A DNA stretch of 64,000 bases. It comes from Torymus aiolomorphi (taxonomy: Eukaryota > Arthropoda > Insecta > Hymenoptera > Torymidae). The notes beneath the pieces are model-generated. The model was given only the letters and a program-made list of their open reading frames with translations. It was not told the DNA's origin and searched no databases. The stretch covers positions 219,836,942-219,900,941 of the forward strand of contig CM070874.1 of assembly GCA_036365515.1 (NCBI GenBank), in the 5' to 3' direction. The position numbers were made by a program, and so were the translations under genes. The number at the start of each line of letters is the position of its first letter. Position 1 is the first letter of the stretch. This document shows positions 36,335 to 47,764 of the stretch, one piece after another.

Positions 36335-36379
36335 GTTTCGGCCCGTACAGAACGATGTACGTTACAAGGCCCTCATCAG
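36335..36379 (-). ncRNA. Hammerhead-ribozyme-like motif of the Penelope-like element
   Basis: On the minus strand CTGATGA is followed by GGGCC, an inner stem CGTACA/TGTACG, GGGCC and GAAAC. This is the conserved core order of a hammerhead with a self-complementary GGCC stem II. Such motifs are known in Penelope-like elements. The right flank keeps only the GAAAC half. Stems I and III and the cleavage site were not worked out. Confidence 0.5.
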
Positions 36380-36650
36380 GTTCCAATTTCTAAAAGTTAA
36401 GATACATGTAAATTCAAACAAATGTTAAACAAAAATCACATATTATTGCAAACTTACAGTTATTTCTACAAAAACAACTTTCGGCAACACGCTAGATGAT
36501 AGAGCGGTGAATACAAGATTCACTATCGCGTTATATTCTTATATATGTTTTGTTACATACGAGTGTGTATGTGAATAAACACAATACCTATCTCACCTTA
36601 CGTATAAAATTAACTAACTACTATGCTTTCTAAACTTAATAGTCAAAATA

Positions 36651-37875
36651 CTAAACATTATTATTAAGGAAATGTTTATAACAAAATTTTAAATTTTTTA
36701 TGTCTAACATTCTATTAATATTATTCGCATTAACATGAATATGTAGCATTTCAGAGAACAATCGCTTGAATTTATTATTTTCTGTGTCTAGTATTTTTAC
36801 CTTATCAAAGTTAAATGAGTGTGTTGTTTCATTAACATGTTCTACTAAAGCTGATTTCTCTCTAAAATGTTTACAGTCTCTTTCATGTTCCTTTACTCTA
36901 GTTTTGAGATGCCTGGAAGATTGGCCTATGTAACAAGCTTTGCAGTTATTACAGTTTATTTTATAAACAATGTTACATTTGTCTATGTGACACATTCGAT
37001 CTTTTCCCAATTGAATAAATCTCGAGAATTTATCAATGTATTTGAAAATTACATTAATATTATTTTTGTGAAAAATTCTCTTAATAATAGAGTCAAATTT
37101 TTGAAAATAAGGTAAAACTATCAATTTTTTATTACTGAAAATCACTTGATTTGAAGCTGCGTAATTGTATATTTTTTGTAATCTTTTTTTTATATATTTA
37201 TTAATAAAATTATGTGGGTAATTATTAGTTAGTAAGAATTTTTTTGATATTTCAAGATTTTCACTGTGGAATTTAACGTCGGACAATTTGATACTGTGAT
37301 CTACTAACGTGTAGAATATTGCGATTTTTTGAGATAAAGGGTGCTGTGAATTAAAATTTAAGTAACGACCAGAATGTGTAGGTTTCCTATACCAGTTAGT
37401 AATTATTGAATTATTATCTTGAATTATGAGCTTCAAATCAAGAAAACTAATTTCATTATTATTTGTGGTTTCCACTGTAAATTGTAGGTTACTGTCAAAG
37501 TTATTAAACACTTTCAAAGTTTCATCGATTAAACAAATGGGAATACATATTAGAATGTCATCTACATAAGCGTAAGTATAAAGGTACATCAAAACTTAGT
37601 TTATTAAGACAATGTTCCTCCAAGCGTCTCATAGCCAAGTCACACAAGACAGGACTTACAGGACTTCCCATCGCAGATCCGAATGTTTGTTTATAAAATT
37701 TGTCATTAAATTGGAAAAAAGTGGAGTCAAGGACTATGTTAATACCTTCACAAATCTCTTTACAAGAAAGATTTATTTTATTGCGTAAATATTTCCAATT
37801 ATCTTCTATTGATTTTATAATAATTTCCTTGCTTGTATTAGTGAATAAACTAACACATCTAAACGGACATCTCAC
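36651..37875 (-). pseudogene. Penelope-like reverse transcriptase with GIY-YIG endonuclease, two frames
   Basis: 37558-37875 carries RT motifs VSLFTN and QTFGSAMGSPVSPVLCDLAMRRLEE. 36651-37592, in another frame, carries the catalytic YVDDIL, then EISFLDLKL, a linker, and a GIY-YIG domain with VYKINC, CKACYIGQSSRHLKTRVKEH and a downstream SEM. The frames overlap by 35 bases around 37575, so one frameshift separates them. The N-terminal RT region (fingers and earlier motifs) is missing, so it is a 5'-truncated, inactive copy. The intact enzyme would cut target DNA and prime reverse transcription there. Confidence 0.8.
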
Positions 37876-38006
37876 GTTCTGTACGGGCCGAAACGTCGTT
37901 ATTTATTTTAGTGAATAAATAAGTTGATAGTATCACCACCCGAGTCCTATTATCCAAATTAAACTATGGCTATCACTAGAGTCATTTAATCATTATATTG
38001 TTATTG

Positions 38007-38940
38007 CCCATTGATATTCACAGCTGCTTACATAGGTTATTTTCCAATCCACTTGAAGATTTAAAAATTACTTGAGACTCATGGACATACAGAAGATTCG
38101 GTTAGCCTACTCTACTTTTTTGATGAACTTGAATAATTAATAATAATTAATGAACTCTTCTTTGTTAAAAACTATTTTTTAACAGTGATCGATTTACTTG
38201 GTAATAATCCTTACATTTTCTGATATAGTCTGTAAAAATAAAAACAAGATTTCACAAAGTAACAATACTTATTATAAACTTTATTGATTTATAACTTTAT
38301 AATAAAAGTTTGCTACTTATCTGATTATAACATATTGCTATTGCCCATTGATATTCACAGCTGCTTATATAGGTTATATTTTTCCAATCAAATCCATTCC
38401 AATTCATCCAAAATGAAATAATCTGTATATGTATCTGTATGTATATATATAATAAGTACTTATCTAACTAATAAAAGTTATTTTCCCCGTTGATTGATAC
38501 ACATAATTCTTCTCATAATTAGTTGATTTCTTGAGATCTTTGAAATATATTATTATTAACTAACTCACTAAATGATAACATTTGTATATAAAAATACTGA
38601 CATGTTATATGTAAGGTTAGGCGTCGACCAGATACGGGTGTGTATATGTACTATATATATAAATATATATAGATATACAAGCGTAAAATAGACGACCACC
38701 GGAAGTGTCGTAAGAGCTGCAAACCGGATATCTGAACAAGGAGAAGAAAAGATCGGAAACGAAACAGCACATAAAAAAATTCAGCTCTCTATATCTTTTG
38801 AACGAGATAATATTTTTAAATAAAATCTTTTGATTTGAGTAGAGTAATGAAATGGCTTTCGATTAAGAGGGATATGTTATATAGTAAAAACTAACGCAAT
38901 ATACGCAAATGCGCATTAAATTTTTTGTACACCTATTTCA
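38007..38940. other. Repeat-rich spacer
   Basis: 38260-38375 repeats the flanking sequence of the Penelope insertion (36195-36274 joined to 38000-38035). The rest has short AT microsatellites and no coding region I can support. Confidence 0.5.
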
Positions 38941-39020
38941 ATGTATATGTAGCACGGGTCGCTCCTTTAGGCTTCTTCTATACTTGCCTTCGGAGCGCTC
39001 CCGCGCTCCTTGATATAATT
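38940..39020 (-). repeat. Shared hairpin repeat, second copy
   Basis: Inverted copy of 11465-11560 including GGAGCGCTCCCGCGCTCC and ATTTCAATGTATATGTAGC. It borders an AT-rich block to the right that resembles the Helitron fragment in composition. Confidence 0.6.
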
Positions 39021-39611
39021 GATCCAAATAATTTAAGAGAAAATATAAAACAATAATTAATTACATAATATAATTAAAATTTACTTTAATTCTACATTTA
39101 ATGTAAAGTACTTTTCTTAATGTAATTAACTATTATTTAGTAAAATATAAGATGGCTGAACAAGGTGATTCAAAACCTAGTCCATTAAGATCCCGGTTGA
39201 AAACCACAGATAAAATACAATAAAAAAAATTTTGTATATGTTTCCATACGGTTTCTGCACCAGGAATACCAAATAGAGGATTATAAAAAAAATATCTTAT
39301 AAGAAGTTATCAGCTATTTCATATACAATAAAATAATTTCTATCTGATTGTATGAGGTATATACAATAATATATTAATAGGATTTTATAAGACATATCTA
39401 TTTATGCGTGTTTATAAGCTAAAGCTTATAAGTTGAAAAACTCATAAGAATTGCTAATTAACTTTATCAGACTGTATTAGGTTAATGAAATATACATACT
39501 ATTTATTGTTTTGTTTATTCGTTCATATAGGTCATAGCCAATAAACTTTTGACGTTGTTTATTTGTAAAAGTATATAAATTTCTAAATTTCTACATTAAT
39601 TTTTATCGTAG

Positions 39612-40215
39612 TTTATTGGAGAAGACTCATAAAATGTAGTTGTTCCTATAGTACTTTAATGGTTTACGCAGATTGGCATAATATTAAATAATCTTCGTTT
39701 ATTGGATTAAATAAGTTATACAGGATAAACTAAGGGAATAAAGTCGTGGTTTTTATTCGCAAAGGCAGATATTTTTATAGTATTTTTTATTGTAATTGAC
39801 TGAAATTGTAGTACAAATTTATATGAATCTGACTCAACTTTTATTGGGGAAAACTCATAAAATTGAGTCGTTCTTATAGTACTTCAGTGGTTTATGCAGA
39901 TTGACATAATATTAAATAATCTTCATTTATCGGATTATATTAGTTGCATAGGATAAACTACGCGAATATCATCGTGGTTTTTATTTGCAAACGCAGATAT
40001 TTTTATAATATTCTTTTATCGTAATTGATTGAAATTTGAGCATAAATTTATATGAATCTGAATAAACTTTTATTGGGGAAGACTCATAAAATGTAGTTGT
40101 TCCTATAGTACTTTAATGGTTTACGCAGATTGGCATAATATTAAATAATCTTCGTTTATTGGATTAAATAAGTTATACAGGATAAACTAAGGGAATAAAG
40201 TCGTGGTTTTTATTC
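39612..40215 (+). repeat. Three tandem ~229-bp units
   Basis: TTTATTGGRGAARACTCATAAAA begins units at about 39612, 39840 and 40069, each followed by CTATAGTACTT and TGGCATAATATTAAATAAT-like words. Confidence 0.8.
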
Positions 40216-40225
40216 GCTGAATACT

Positions 40226-40592
40226 AAATTATTTTGAGTACTTACTTTGTATAGTTTCCGCCACACTTCAAATGAGGTCTGGTCACTCTCTGGTCTGGTG
40301 AGGATCGGGCGAAACTCCAATCACTTACATTAGTGGTGTCGTGGCGAGGATATTGATGCTGGGTGCAGGCAGCAGAGAAAATGCAGGATACAGTATCTAG
40401 AGGACAAAACAAAAGAATTAGTTTTTATCAAAAAGTGCGACATCGACGTGTTTTGCCCACCCCCCGTTCTCGCGGCAAAACAAAACAATGCTGTCGGCGC
40501 GAAGAGCGGTCGCGGCGTGAGATGCCCGCCCCCCCTTTTTCGCGGCAAAACCCAATTCTCGGAATTTCCCACATGTATCTACTCGCGAGCGC

Positions 40593-40655
<63 letters not shown>

Positions 40656-40945
40656 ATCTCTCTCCCGCATGCGCGTTTTCTCTCTCTCTCCTCTCTCCCG
40701 CGTGCGCGTTTTCTCTGCCTCTCGCGTGTGCATTTTCTCTTTTCTCTCTCTCTCTCTCTCGCGTGTGCATCCTCTCTCTCTTGCGTGCGCGTTTCTTCCT
40801 CACTCACTCGTTCTCTCACTATCTCTCACTAATTACTCACTTAATACTAAATTAGTTTGAGTACTTACTTTGTATAGTTTCCGCCACACTGCAAATCAGA
40901 TCTGGTCACTAGGTCTGAACTGGTGAGGATCGGCCGAAACTCCGG
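40226..40945 (+). repeat. Direct repeat pair flanking a (CT)n tract
   Basis: TTGAGTACTTACTTTGTATAG opens similar ~95-bp units at 40226-40318 and 40844-40944. Between them a CT-rich tract (about 40591-40800) contains several TCTCGCGTGTGCAT-like blocks. The long ORFs here follow the dinucleotide repeat. A GC-rich stretch at 40440-40560 contains two CGCGGCAAAAC words. Confidence 0.75.
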
Positions 40946-40967
40946 AAGGGCTGAAAGCACTGGCGCG

Positions 40968-41036
40968 TCTGCAAGCAGCGCGGGCAGCGCGGGCAACGCG
41001 AGCAGCGCGAGAAGCGCGAGAAGCGCGAGCCAATGA
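40968..41036 (+). repeat. 9-bp minisatellite
   Basis: About seven units of the type AGCGCGAGA or AGCGCGGGC in a row. Confidence 0.85.
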
Positions 41037-41129
41037 GCGTGAAGTACGGCCGAGACGCCGATCGCATTTCGCAGTTGTGTCGACGCCGCCCCTCTCTCAC
41101 GATAAAAACGTATACTTATGTCTATGTTA

Positions 41130-42660
41130 ACCATAGAACTATAATGTCGAGAACACAATTCATTTTTATCGTACAATACGTATAGAATTGAAAAATATTG
41201 TTAGAGTTCTGATTATATTTTACGGGTAGAGGTAACTTACTCAATCCTTTTACATGCAATCTGGGAAATTCTTTACTTTTACTCCCGTTATGCGTAATAT
41301 TCTATTTCAATTCTGTATGCATTGTCCGATAGAACTTAATTACACACTGTTTCTGTGTAATTAGTTTTTATCGGACAATGCGTATAGAAAATATTATTGG
41401 GATTGTTATTAAGTTTTACGGGTAGAGGAAACTTAAACAATCCTATTTTATAGGTTTACTTAAATAATTCTCTAAAATAGGATCGTGTAAGTTTTATCTA
41501 CCCGCAAAACTTAATAAGAAACCTTATAATATTTTTCAATTCTATAAGTATTGTACGATGAAAATTAATTACACAGGTGTAAAAATGGTGTATATTGCAT
41601 GCAGTATTACACCATTTTTTATTGGAGATTATCTTTTTATACATGCAGTACTGCACCTGTGTAATTAATTTTTATCGGACAATGCGTATTGAAAATATTA
41701 TTAGGTTCTTATTAGGGGTCGTTTTACGGGTAGAGATAACTTACACAACCCTATTTTAATATAGAATTATTTAAGTATATTTTATAGGATTATACTTATA
41801 CAAGTCTATAAAATAGGACTGCGTATATTTATCTACCCGCAAAATTGAATAAGAAACCTTATTGTTCAATTCTATACATAATGTCCGATAAATCGCAAAG
41901 GTTGTATTTTCGGCCACGTCCAGCAGAAAAATCGTATACGCATCACGGTAGCAAATAAAGAAGGCCTCAGATCACATGTTTGTCACCCTCGCCTTTGGCT
42001 CGGGTGACATTTTACATGCAATCTGAGAAATTCTTACGTTTACTTTAAATTTACGTTTACTCCTTATAGTACTTAAATAATTCTCAAAAATAGGATTGTG
42101 TAATTTTTATCTTCCAGTAAAACTTGATACGAATCCTAATAATATTTTTCAATCCTATACGCATTGTCCGATAAAAATTAATTACATAGTGCAGTACTGC
42201 ATGCAGTATTACACCATTTTTTATTGGAGTTTATCTATACATATAGGGTAACGGCACCAGTGGTCGGACATCTAATTTAGTTGTCGGACACTTTTTCTTT
42301 CACGATCCTCAATTAAAATAAATGAAAGATTTGAAACTTTGATGGGGCGATCGCTAAGCAAATAACGTCTACTTTACTATACGACTTATTAGTTTAGCAA
42401 ATTTTATTTTTGTGTAACTGTTACAACGAAAATGTCCGACCACTAGGGTATGGCCGACCACTAGTGCCACTACCCTATACATGCAGTACTGCACCTACGT
42501 GTTATTCATTTTTATCAGACAATGCGTATAGGATAGAAAAATATTATTAAGATTCTTATTAAGTTTTACGGGAAGATAAAAGTTATACAAATCTATTTTA
42601 TGGGATTATTTAAGTATATTTTATAGGATTACTACGATAAAAATTAATTACACACAGGTG
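41130..42660. repeat. Cluster of inverted and direct ~200-bp repeats
   Basis: Words such as CCGATAAAAATTAATTACAC, TTACGGGTAGA and ATTGAAAAATATT recur many times in both orientations (41190, 41330, 41500, 41650, 41860, 42170, 42520), forming local hairpins around TGCAGTACTGCA. Further diverged units reach 43600. A short hairpin CACCCTCGCC/GGCTCGGGTG lies at 41985-42010. Confidence 0.65.
42246..42475. mobile_element. 230-bp MITE with GGGTAACGGCACC ends, TA duplication
   Basis: Inverted ends GGGTAACGGCACCAGTGGTC and GGCACTACCC-type complement, with a second internal GTGGTCGG copy near the right end. TA flanks it. The related unit at 41627-41660 lacks it. Confidence 0.7.
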
Positions 42661-42670
42661 CAGTACTCCA

Positions 42671-42671
<1 letters not shown>

Positions 42672-42729
<58 letters not shown>
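42672..42729. repeat. (TA)n microsatellite
   Basis: About 28 uninterrupted TA units next to CAGTACTCCATGCA. Confidence 0.95.
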
Positions 42730-42731
<2 letters not shown>

Positions 42732-42804
42732 AAAATTCATGTATTGAAATACACAATAAAAATCTCTTACACGTGCGCAACAGTTCACACGTATATATTA
42801 GTAC

Positions 42805-43110
42805 ATTACGATACTTGTGACTTAAGTGGCCCATTATTGCACGGCATGAAGTTAGCGCCCGAGCGTAGCGAGGGCGATAATTCATGTCGTACGATGGGCC
42901 ACTGAAGTGATAAGTATCGTATACTATTTTATAGCACGTTTACCTAAGTCCGCTGTCACGCCTATTCGTGCCTTAAGCAGTCCATTTTTACACGGTGAGG
43001 TTAGCGCACGAGCGTAGCGAGTGCGATAAACACCGTGCAATAATCGACTACTTAAGTCACGGATAGGCGTGACTTAAGTGCGGACTTAGGTCACACCGTG
43101 CTATAAATAT
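42805..43110. repeat. GCGCCCGAGCG hairpin repeat, copy 2
   Basis: Two adjacent stem-loops contain GCGCCCGAGCGTAGCGAGGG and GCGCACGAGCGTAGCGAGTG between inverted CAGTCCATT/GTCGACTA-type flanks. GTCACGCCTATTCGTG is shared with the copy at 7075-7310. Confidence 0.7.
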
Positions 43111-43800
43111 ATATACGGTATGACATATAGTAAGGATAGCTAGGTATTGAAACATTTATCAAGATAAATGCTTAATTGAAATTTTATGTATGTCATTCTG
43201 TAGAACTTATACAATCCCACAAAATATGATTGCGTAAGTTTTATCAACTCATAAAACTTATTACGAATCCTAATAATATTTTTTAAATTTTATACTTGTT
43301 CGATTAAAATTTATTACACATATTGCCCAATAGAAATCAACCATACATGCCCAGTAGTACTTCATGTATCGATACGATAAATACGGATAAAAAATAGTAT
43401 AAGAATAGATCAGTTAAAGTATTTGTAATGATAAAAGTTCATTAAATTTAAAACTTAAATATTTAAAATAAAATAGGATTGTGTTAGTTTTATTCACTAG
43501 TAAAACTTAATAAGAATCCTAAAAATATGTTTAAATTCTATACGTATTGTACGATAAAAATCATTCACATGTACCCAACAAATCACGTAGAGATACGATA
43601 AACTCAGATAAAAAATCGAGTATGAATAGAGCTATAGTAGAAAAAATAAATAAATGATGGCACATTTTTGTTAGGCTCACCATCATGCTGGCAATGATTT
43701 TTTCCCATAAAATACGATAACTTTATTTATTTACGATTAACATTCATAAAAGAAAATCAATTAGTCATGTCCTATAAATTATAATAAATGGCTAGTTTTA
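43111..43800. other. AT-rich repeat remnants
   Basis: Diverged units of the 41130-42660 cluster; no gene seen. Confidence 0.45.
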
Positions 43801-44747
43801 TATGTAAACATACGGTTTCTGCACCTGGATTTTTCTATATCTACATATAGAATAATTATTTCTGATAAATATATAAATTTTGAAAAAATAATTCTTTCTA
43901 TTATATATATTCTATTCAAGACAATAAATTTCGTATAAGTCAATTACAATTGTTGCTTATTAATATATATTGAAGTACTTCCCTCATAAAAAATGATAAA
44001 AGTTTTATATAAACAATCTTATAAAAAACAAACATTTTTAGTACTATAAAACTCAATAAAATTATTATCCGTTTATGCTGATAAATTTTTATATAATTAA
44101 TAATTCGTTCTTAACCTATAAAAACTTATAAAATGTAATGGCAGTAGGACATATAAACTCATATAAAAATAATAATCTTATAACTTCCGATACATTTTCT
44201 ATACGTAAAATCTTATAAAATTCCTAATTTGTCTTTGTTCATATTTTCTTATTGATTTATTTCTATAAAGGCAGGTAAAATGATTGTGCAGATAGAACCA
44301 GATAAAATTTTTTATTGGAGACCTAATAGAGCGTTTGAAAATTTTATTGGATTTTATCTGTGGTTTTCAACAGGGATGGGATCCTGTGCAAAATATGTAT
44401 ATTGAATTGTGAGTAGTATACAACACGCAAGAGAATTAGATGAATTAAACGAACAGTTACAGAATCATATAAATGAACAAAACGAATATGAAAAACATTT
44501 AAATAATTATATCAATGAATATAATAACAATATTACTATGATACAAACACCGTTAATTTGGGATCGAACACAAAATAAATACATAGAAGTATATAATTTA
44601 AAAGATACTACAAAGTTAGACAAATTGAATGAAATAATAGAAACCCATGAAAAAGAAGAAAACAAGTATAATAACTATTGTAATAATTTACTAATAGAAT
44701 ATGATTTAAATTATTTACAAAATTTAATTAAAAAATATGAAAAATAA

Positions 44748-45750
44748 AATAAATCAAAAGCAAACATAATATTTTCAATATACAATTTAAACTCAATTTT
44801 TTAGTATAAAATATTTGAAATTTCACAAAAATAGTATTAAGTTATATTAATTTTTAATTCTATTATTTTACATTAACTTCTTTCACGTATCCAATATAAT
44901 GTTTATAAGCAAAAATATATATAACAGAAAAAATAAAAATATATTATAAATAGCTTACAAAAACGTCACAGCATATGTTAAAGAAAATTTAATTAAAAAT
45001 TTGAAAATTATTTTTTTATAAATATTTTTGTAAATTTTAAATAGAAGTAATAAATATAAAAATTCAATGAAATAAAAGAAAATTATTATTAAGTAAAATA
45101 TTATTAAGCATGAAAATGGAATATTTCAAATTTAAGGAAAATAAAATTATATTAATTTCATGTATCCAATATAATGTTTAAAAGCAAAAATATATATAAA
45201 AGGAACAAATAAATATATATGGTTCTAAATAATAAAAAGCTTATAAAAACATTCAAGGGTATATTAAAGATAATATAAATCATACAATTTATTTTTAATT
45301 TATTATTTTCCTAAATTTCAAAATGTAATATAAATGATATAAAAATATATTTAATAAAATTTCATAAAATTTTAGGTATAGTGGTAATATAGGGCTATTG
45401 GCGAAGGATGCCACTTAAAATAACAATCCAACGGTGCATAAACAGTACCCCCAGGGTGACGTGGAAAACTATTCGTCTCTTCAACCAATCTTTATAGTTA
45501 ATAAAGTTTATATAAAACGAATTAACGCAACACAGTTATTGGTTAAATTTAAAACATTGTTCAATATTTATAAAGTAAGTAATAAAATAAGTAATAATTT
45601 ATAAGTATTAAAATAAGTGGAATCCCCGAAGATCCGACCAACCGAAGAAATAACCACCAATAGGAGCGCGGGGCGCATTATAACAACCGCCAATCAGACG
45701 CTCCGTCCAACGGAATTTTTTCTTTTCGGAGTCAACTTCGCGTTACCAAC
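44748..45750. other. Very AT-rich, gene-free stretch
   Basis: Two loosely related stretches share CGTATCCAATATAATGTTTA / CATGTATCCAATATAATG (44885, 45160) followed by AGCAAAAATATATATAA, an old tandem repeat. No coding region. Confidence 0.5.
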
Positions 45751-45769
45751 GGTTACATCTTAACTCATT

Positions 45770-46125
45770 TCTTAAGTAATTACTTATGAAATTACTTAAC
45801 AAATACATTTGATATTTAAGTAATCGAGTAAGTAATTACTTAAGAAATAAATCCGATATTTAAGTAATCGTTTAAGTAATTACTTAAAAAATAATTTTGA
45901 CATTTAAGTAATAAAATAAGAAATTACTTAAGTAATTTCTTAAGAAATTTCTTTAACGTTTCGAGTAATGTCTGAAGTAATTTCTTAAGTAATTTCTTAA
46001 GTAATTTCTTAAGTAATTTCTTAAGTAATTTCTTAAGTAATTTCTTAAGTTATTTCTTAAGTAATTTCTTAAGTTATTTCTTAAGTAATTTCTTAATTTA
46101 TTTCTTAAGCAATTTCTTAACTTGT
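45770..46125. repeat. 12-bp TTCTTAAGTAAT minisatellite
   Basis: A long array of TTCTTAAGTAAT units, regular from about 45970 and degenerate before it. CTTAAG is self-complementary, so the array can pair within itself. Confidence 0.9.
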
Positions 46126-46189
46126 TATTTAGCTTGTTAACTTTATTTTTTAAGAATTACTTGAAACAATACTCAATGTAATACTTCAA

Positions 46190-46980
46190 TTGGCAGTAAG
46201 GTCCCTGATAAAAGTATCGATAAACTGGAGTCCATACACACGGCTGAGAGGAAGAAGGCGCTATGTCGGCGTGAGCTCGCAAAAACCCGCTATCTCAGCA
46301 CGAGCAGGGAAGAACACGCTATTTCAGTGCAAGCTCCCAAGAACGCGCCATCTCAAGCGGAATTTTTGCCTCCAATTTTGTAGTGGCAGCCCTACGCGCT
46401 CGCGTGTGTCCCGCGGCAAGTGGCGAACATCGTCTGCGGGAATATTTTTTCCAAGCTTGAGATTACACAGAGAAAAGAATAACCAGCCATTACTTTGAAA
46501 ACTACAAGCAAGTAGTATTTGCCACAAAATCCAAATTATAAAATAAATAAATATTATAAATATTTATTTATTGTAAATATTATAAAATATTTCATATCAT
46601 TAACTTCTCCTCGTTTTAATAAAAAATATACGTTTATAAATATTATTTCACCGCCTTATTAAAATAAATTTACTCGATAAGTTCGCAAATAACTATGGGG
46701 AATCGAAATAACTTCAATAAAGTTTTTTCAAAATAACTAATAACGTTTGACAATAGAAAATTCAGTTAAAAGGGAAGAAAAGCTGTATCAAATCTATGAG
46801 ACCGTTATTACATATCGTTGGGTGGGAGAACGTCACATCTCAGCTTGACGCGTAAAAACGTCCCATTTGTTATATATAATTAATATCCGCAGTAATTCAG
46901 GAGGTTTTTTGAACTGCTGATTTGGATATTTACATCTATTTTAGTGTACAATGCAACGAGCACGTGCAGTAGACGATTGT
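46190..46980. other. Short GC-rich repeat then spacer
   Basis: 46245-46370 has about four ~30-bp units of the type GCTATYTCAGYRCRAGC. The ORF across it is not convincing. The rest has no recognisable feature. Confidence 0.4.
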
Positions 46981-46984
46981 TTTG

Positions 46985-47390
46985 CAAATTAAAGCCTTAA
47001 GCGTTAATTGGTGGGTACCCAGGCGGATTTTTGAGTGTCCGCGCTTATTTCCAACGTCGATTTACCTATATGGCTACACTTGCATGCCCATGAGACCATT
47101 TTTGAGTAAATTATATAGCCTTAGCGCGAACTTCGGAGTTTCAGGGGATTTTCGTATCGCTCAACTTAAATTTGAGATTATTTCACGTGTATGAATGCAC
47201 GTGCGCACCCAGAAAACTATTTTTGAGCAAAGCAAAGCTTTTTGTGCGAATCTGGGAGCACCCAGTGGCTTTTTCGACACGATGAACTGGATATTGAGGT
47301 ATATTCAAGTGTATGACTGCACTCGCAAGCCCAAAAAATAATTGTTGAGGAAATCAAAGCTTATAGCGCGAGTCTGAGAATACCAATAAA
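46985..47390 (+). repeat. Tandem ~120-bp repeats
   Basis: Units containing TTTTTGAG, AAAGCTT, GCGCGAR and a TGYATGMMTGCAC-type word start near 47104, 47223 and 47344, with an older unit before. Confidence 0.65.
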
Positions 47391-47764
47391 ACTAAATAAC
47401 TAATAAACTCTAAAGGCTTTTTGTTCATTTTTAAACTGGCTTCTATGGTTGCTTAATCAATAGTTACATGTCCATATGAGGCAGTATTATTTATATTCAA
47501 ATTCCCAGGTGTTAACAAAAGGTATATGTAACTTTCTTAAGTAAGTCGCTACAGCGAAATAAGAAGAAAGCGTTCTTGTCTCATGTGGTTGAAGTTTTCA
47601 ACGTTGCGAAGCCAACGAAAATCAAAACTTACGAAAATTATGATTTATCGGAATCTATTTTACAGAGATATAAATGATGTTAACAATAGTTAAAAGCGAA
47701 TGAAAGTAAAAAATAACTAAAACTCACCCCCCACCATCCCATTATGTCGTGGTGGAAAATAAAA

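Larger units (their letters stand above)
36275..37992 (-). mobile_element. Penelope-like retroelement, 5'-truncated
   Basis: Inverted flanks (36284-36350 and 37872-37950, sharing GACTCGGGTGGTGATACT) enclose a reverse transcriptase/GIY-YIG gene on the minus strand. The target word TATATTGCTATTG at 36262-36274 is repeated as TATATTGTTATTG at 37994-38006. A related unfilled sequence stands at 38320-38370, which fixes the element ends. Confidence 0.8.
39192..44375. mobile_element. 5.2-kb TIR element, CCCTGTTGAAAA family
   Basis: The left end CCCGGTTGAAAACCACAGAT and right end ATCTGTGGTTTTCAACAGGG are inverted, about 35 bp. AT is duplicated (39190-39191, 44376-44377). A second subterminal word, CATACGGTTTCTGCACC, occurs directly repeated near 39247 and 43811. 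There is no transposase; the interior is repeats and later insertions, so it is non-autonomous. Confidence 0.65.
39152..44747 (+). pseudogene. Small coiled-coil ORF with internal repeat, split by a transposon
   Basis: The ATG at 39152 opens MAEQGDSKPSPLR up to the insertion at 39192. Reading resumes at 44378 with WDPVQNMYIEL, then TGA at 44410. A one-base shift opens 44409-44747, with a Glu/Asn/Lys-rich coiled-coil stretch and PLIWDRTQNKYIEVYNLK. The PLxWDxxQNxYIE unit thus occurs twice, once on each side of a coiled-coil segment, which supports the join. The family is unknown. Its AT-rich codon use resembles the Helitron helicase fragment. Broken by the 5.2-kb insertion and a frameshift. Confidence 0.55.

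Noticed and set aside
40418..40860. Arg/Glu- and Ser/Leu-rich ORFs of 100-165 residues
   Set aside because: They follow the (CT)n tract on both strands and have no domain signal.
46190..46527. ORFs on both strands of the GC-rich patch
   Set aside because: They overlap each other, and the DNA is explained by short ~30-bp repeats.
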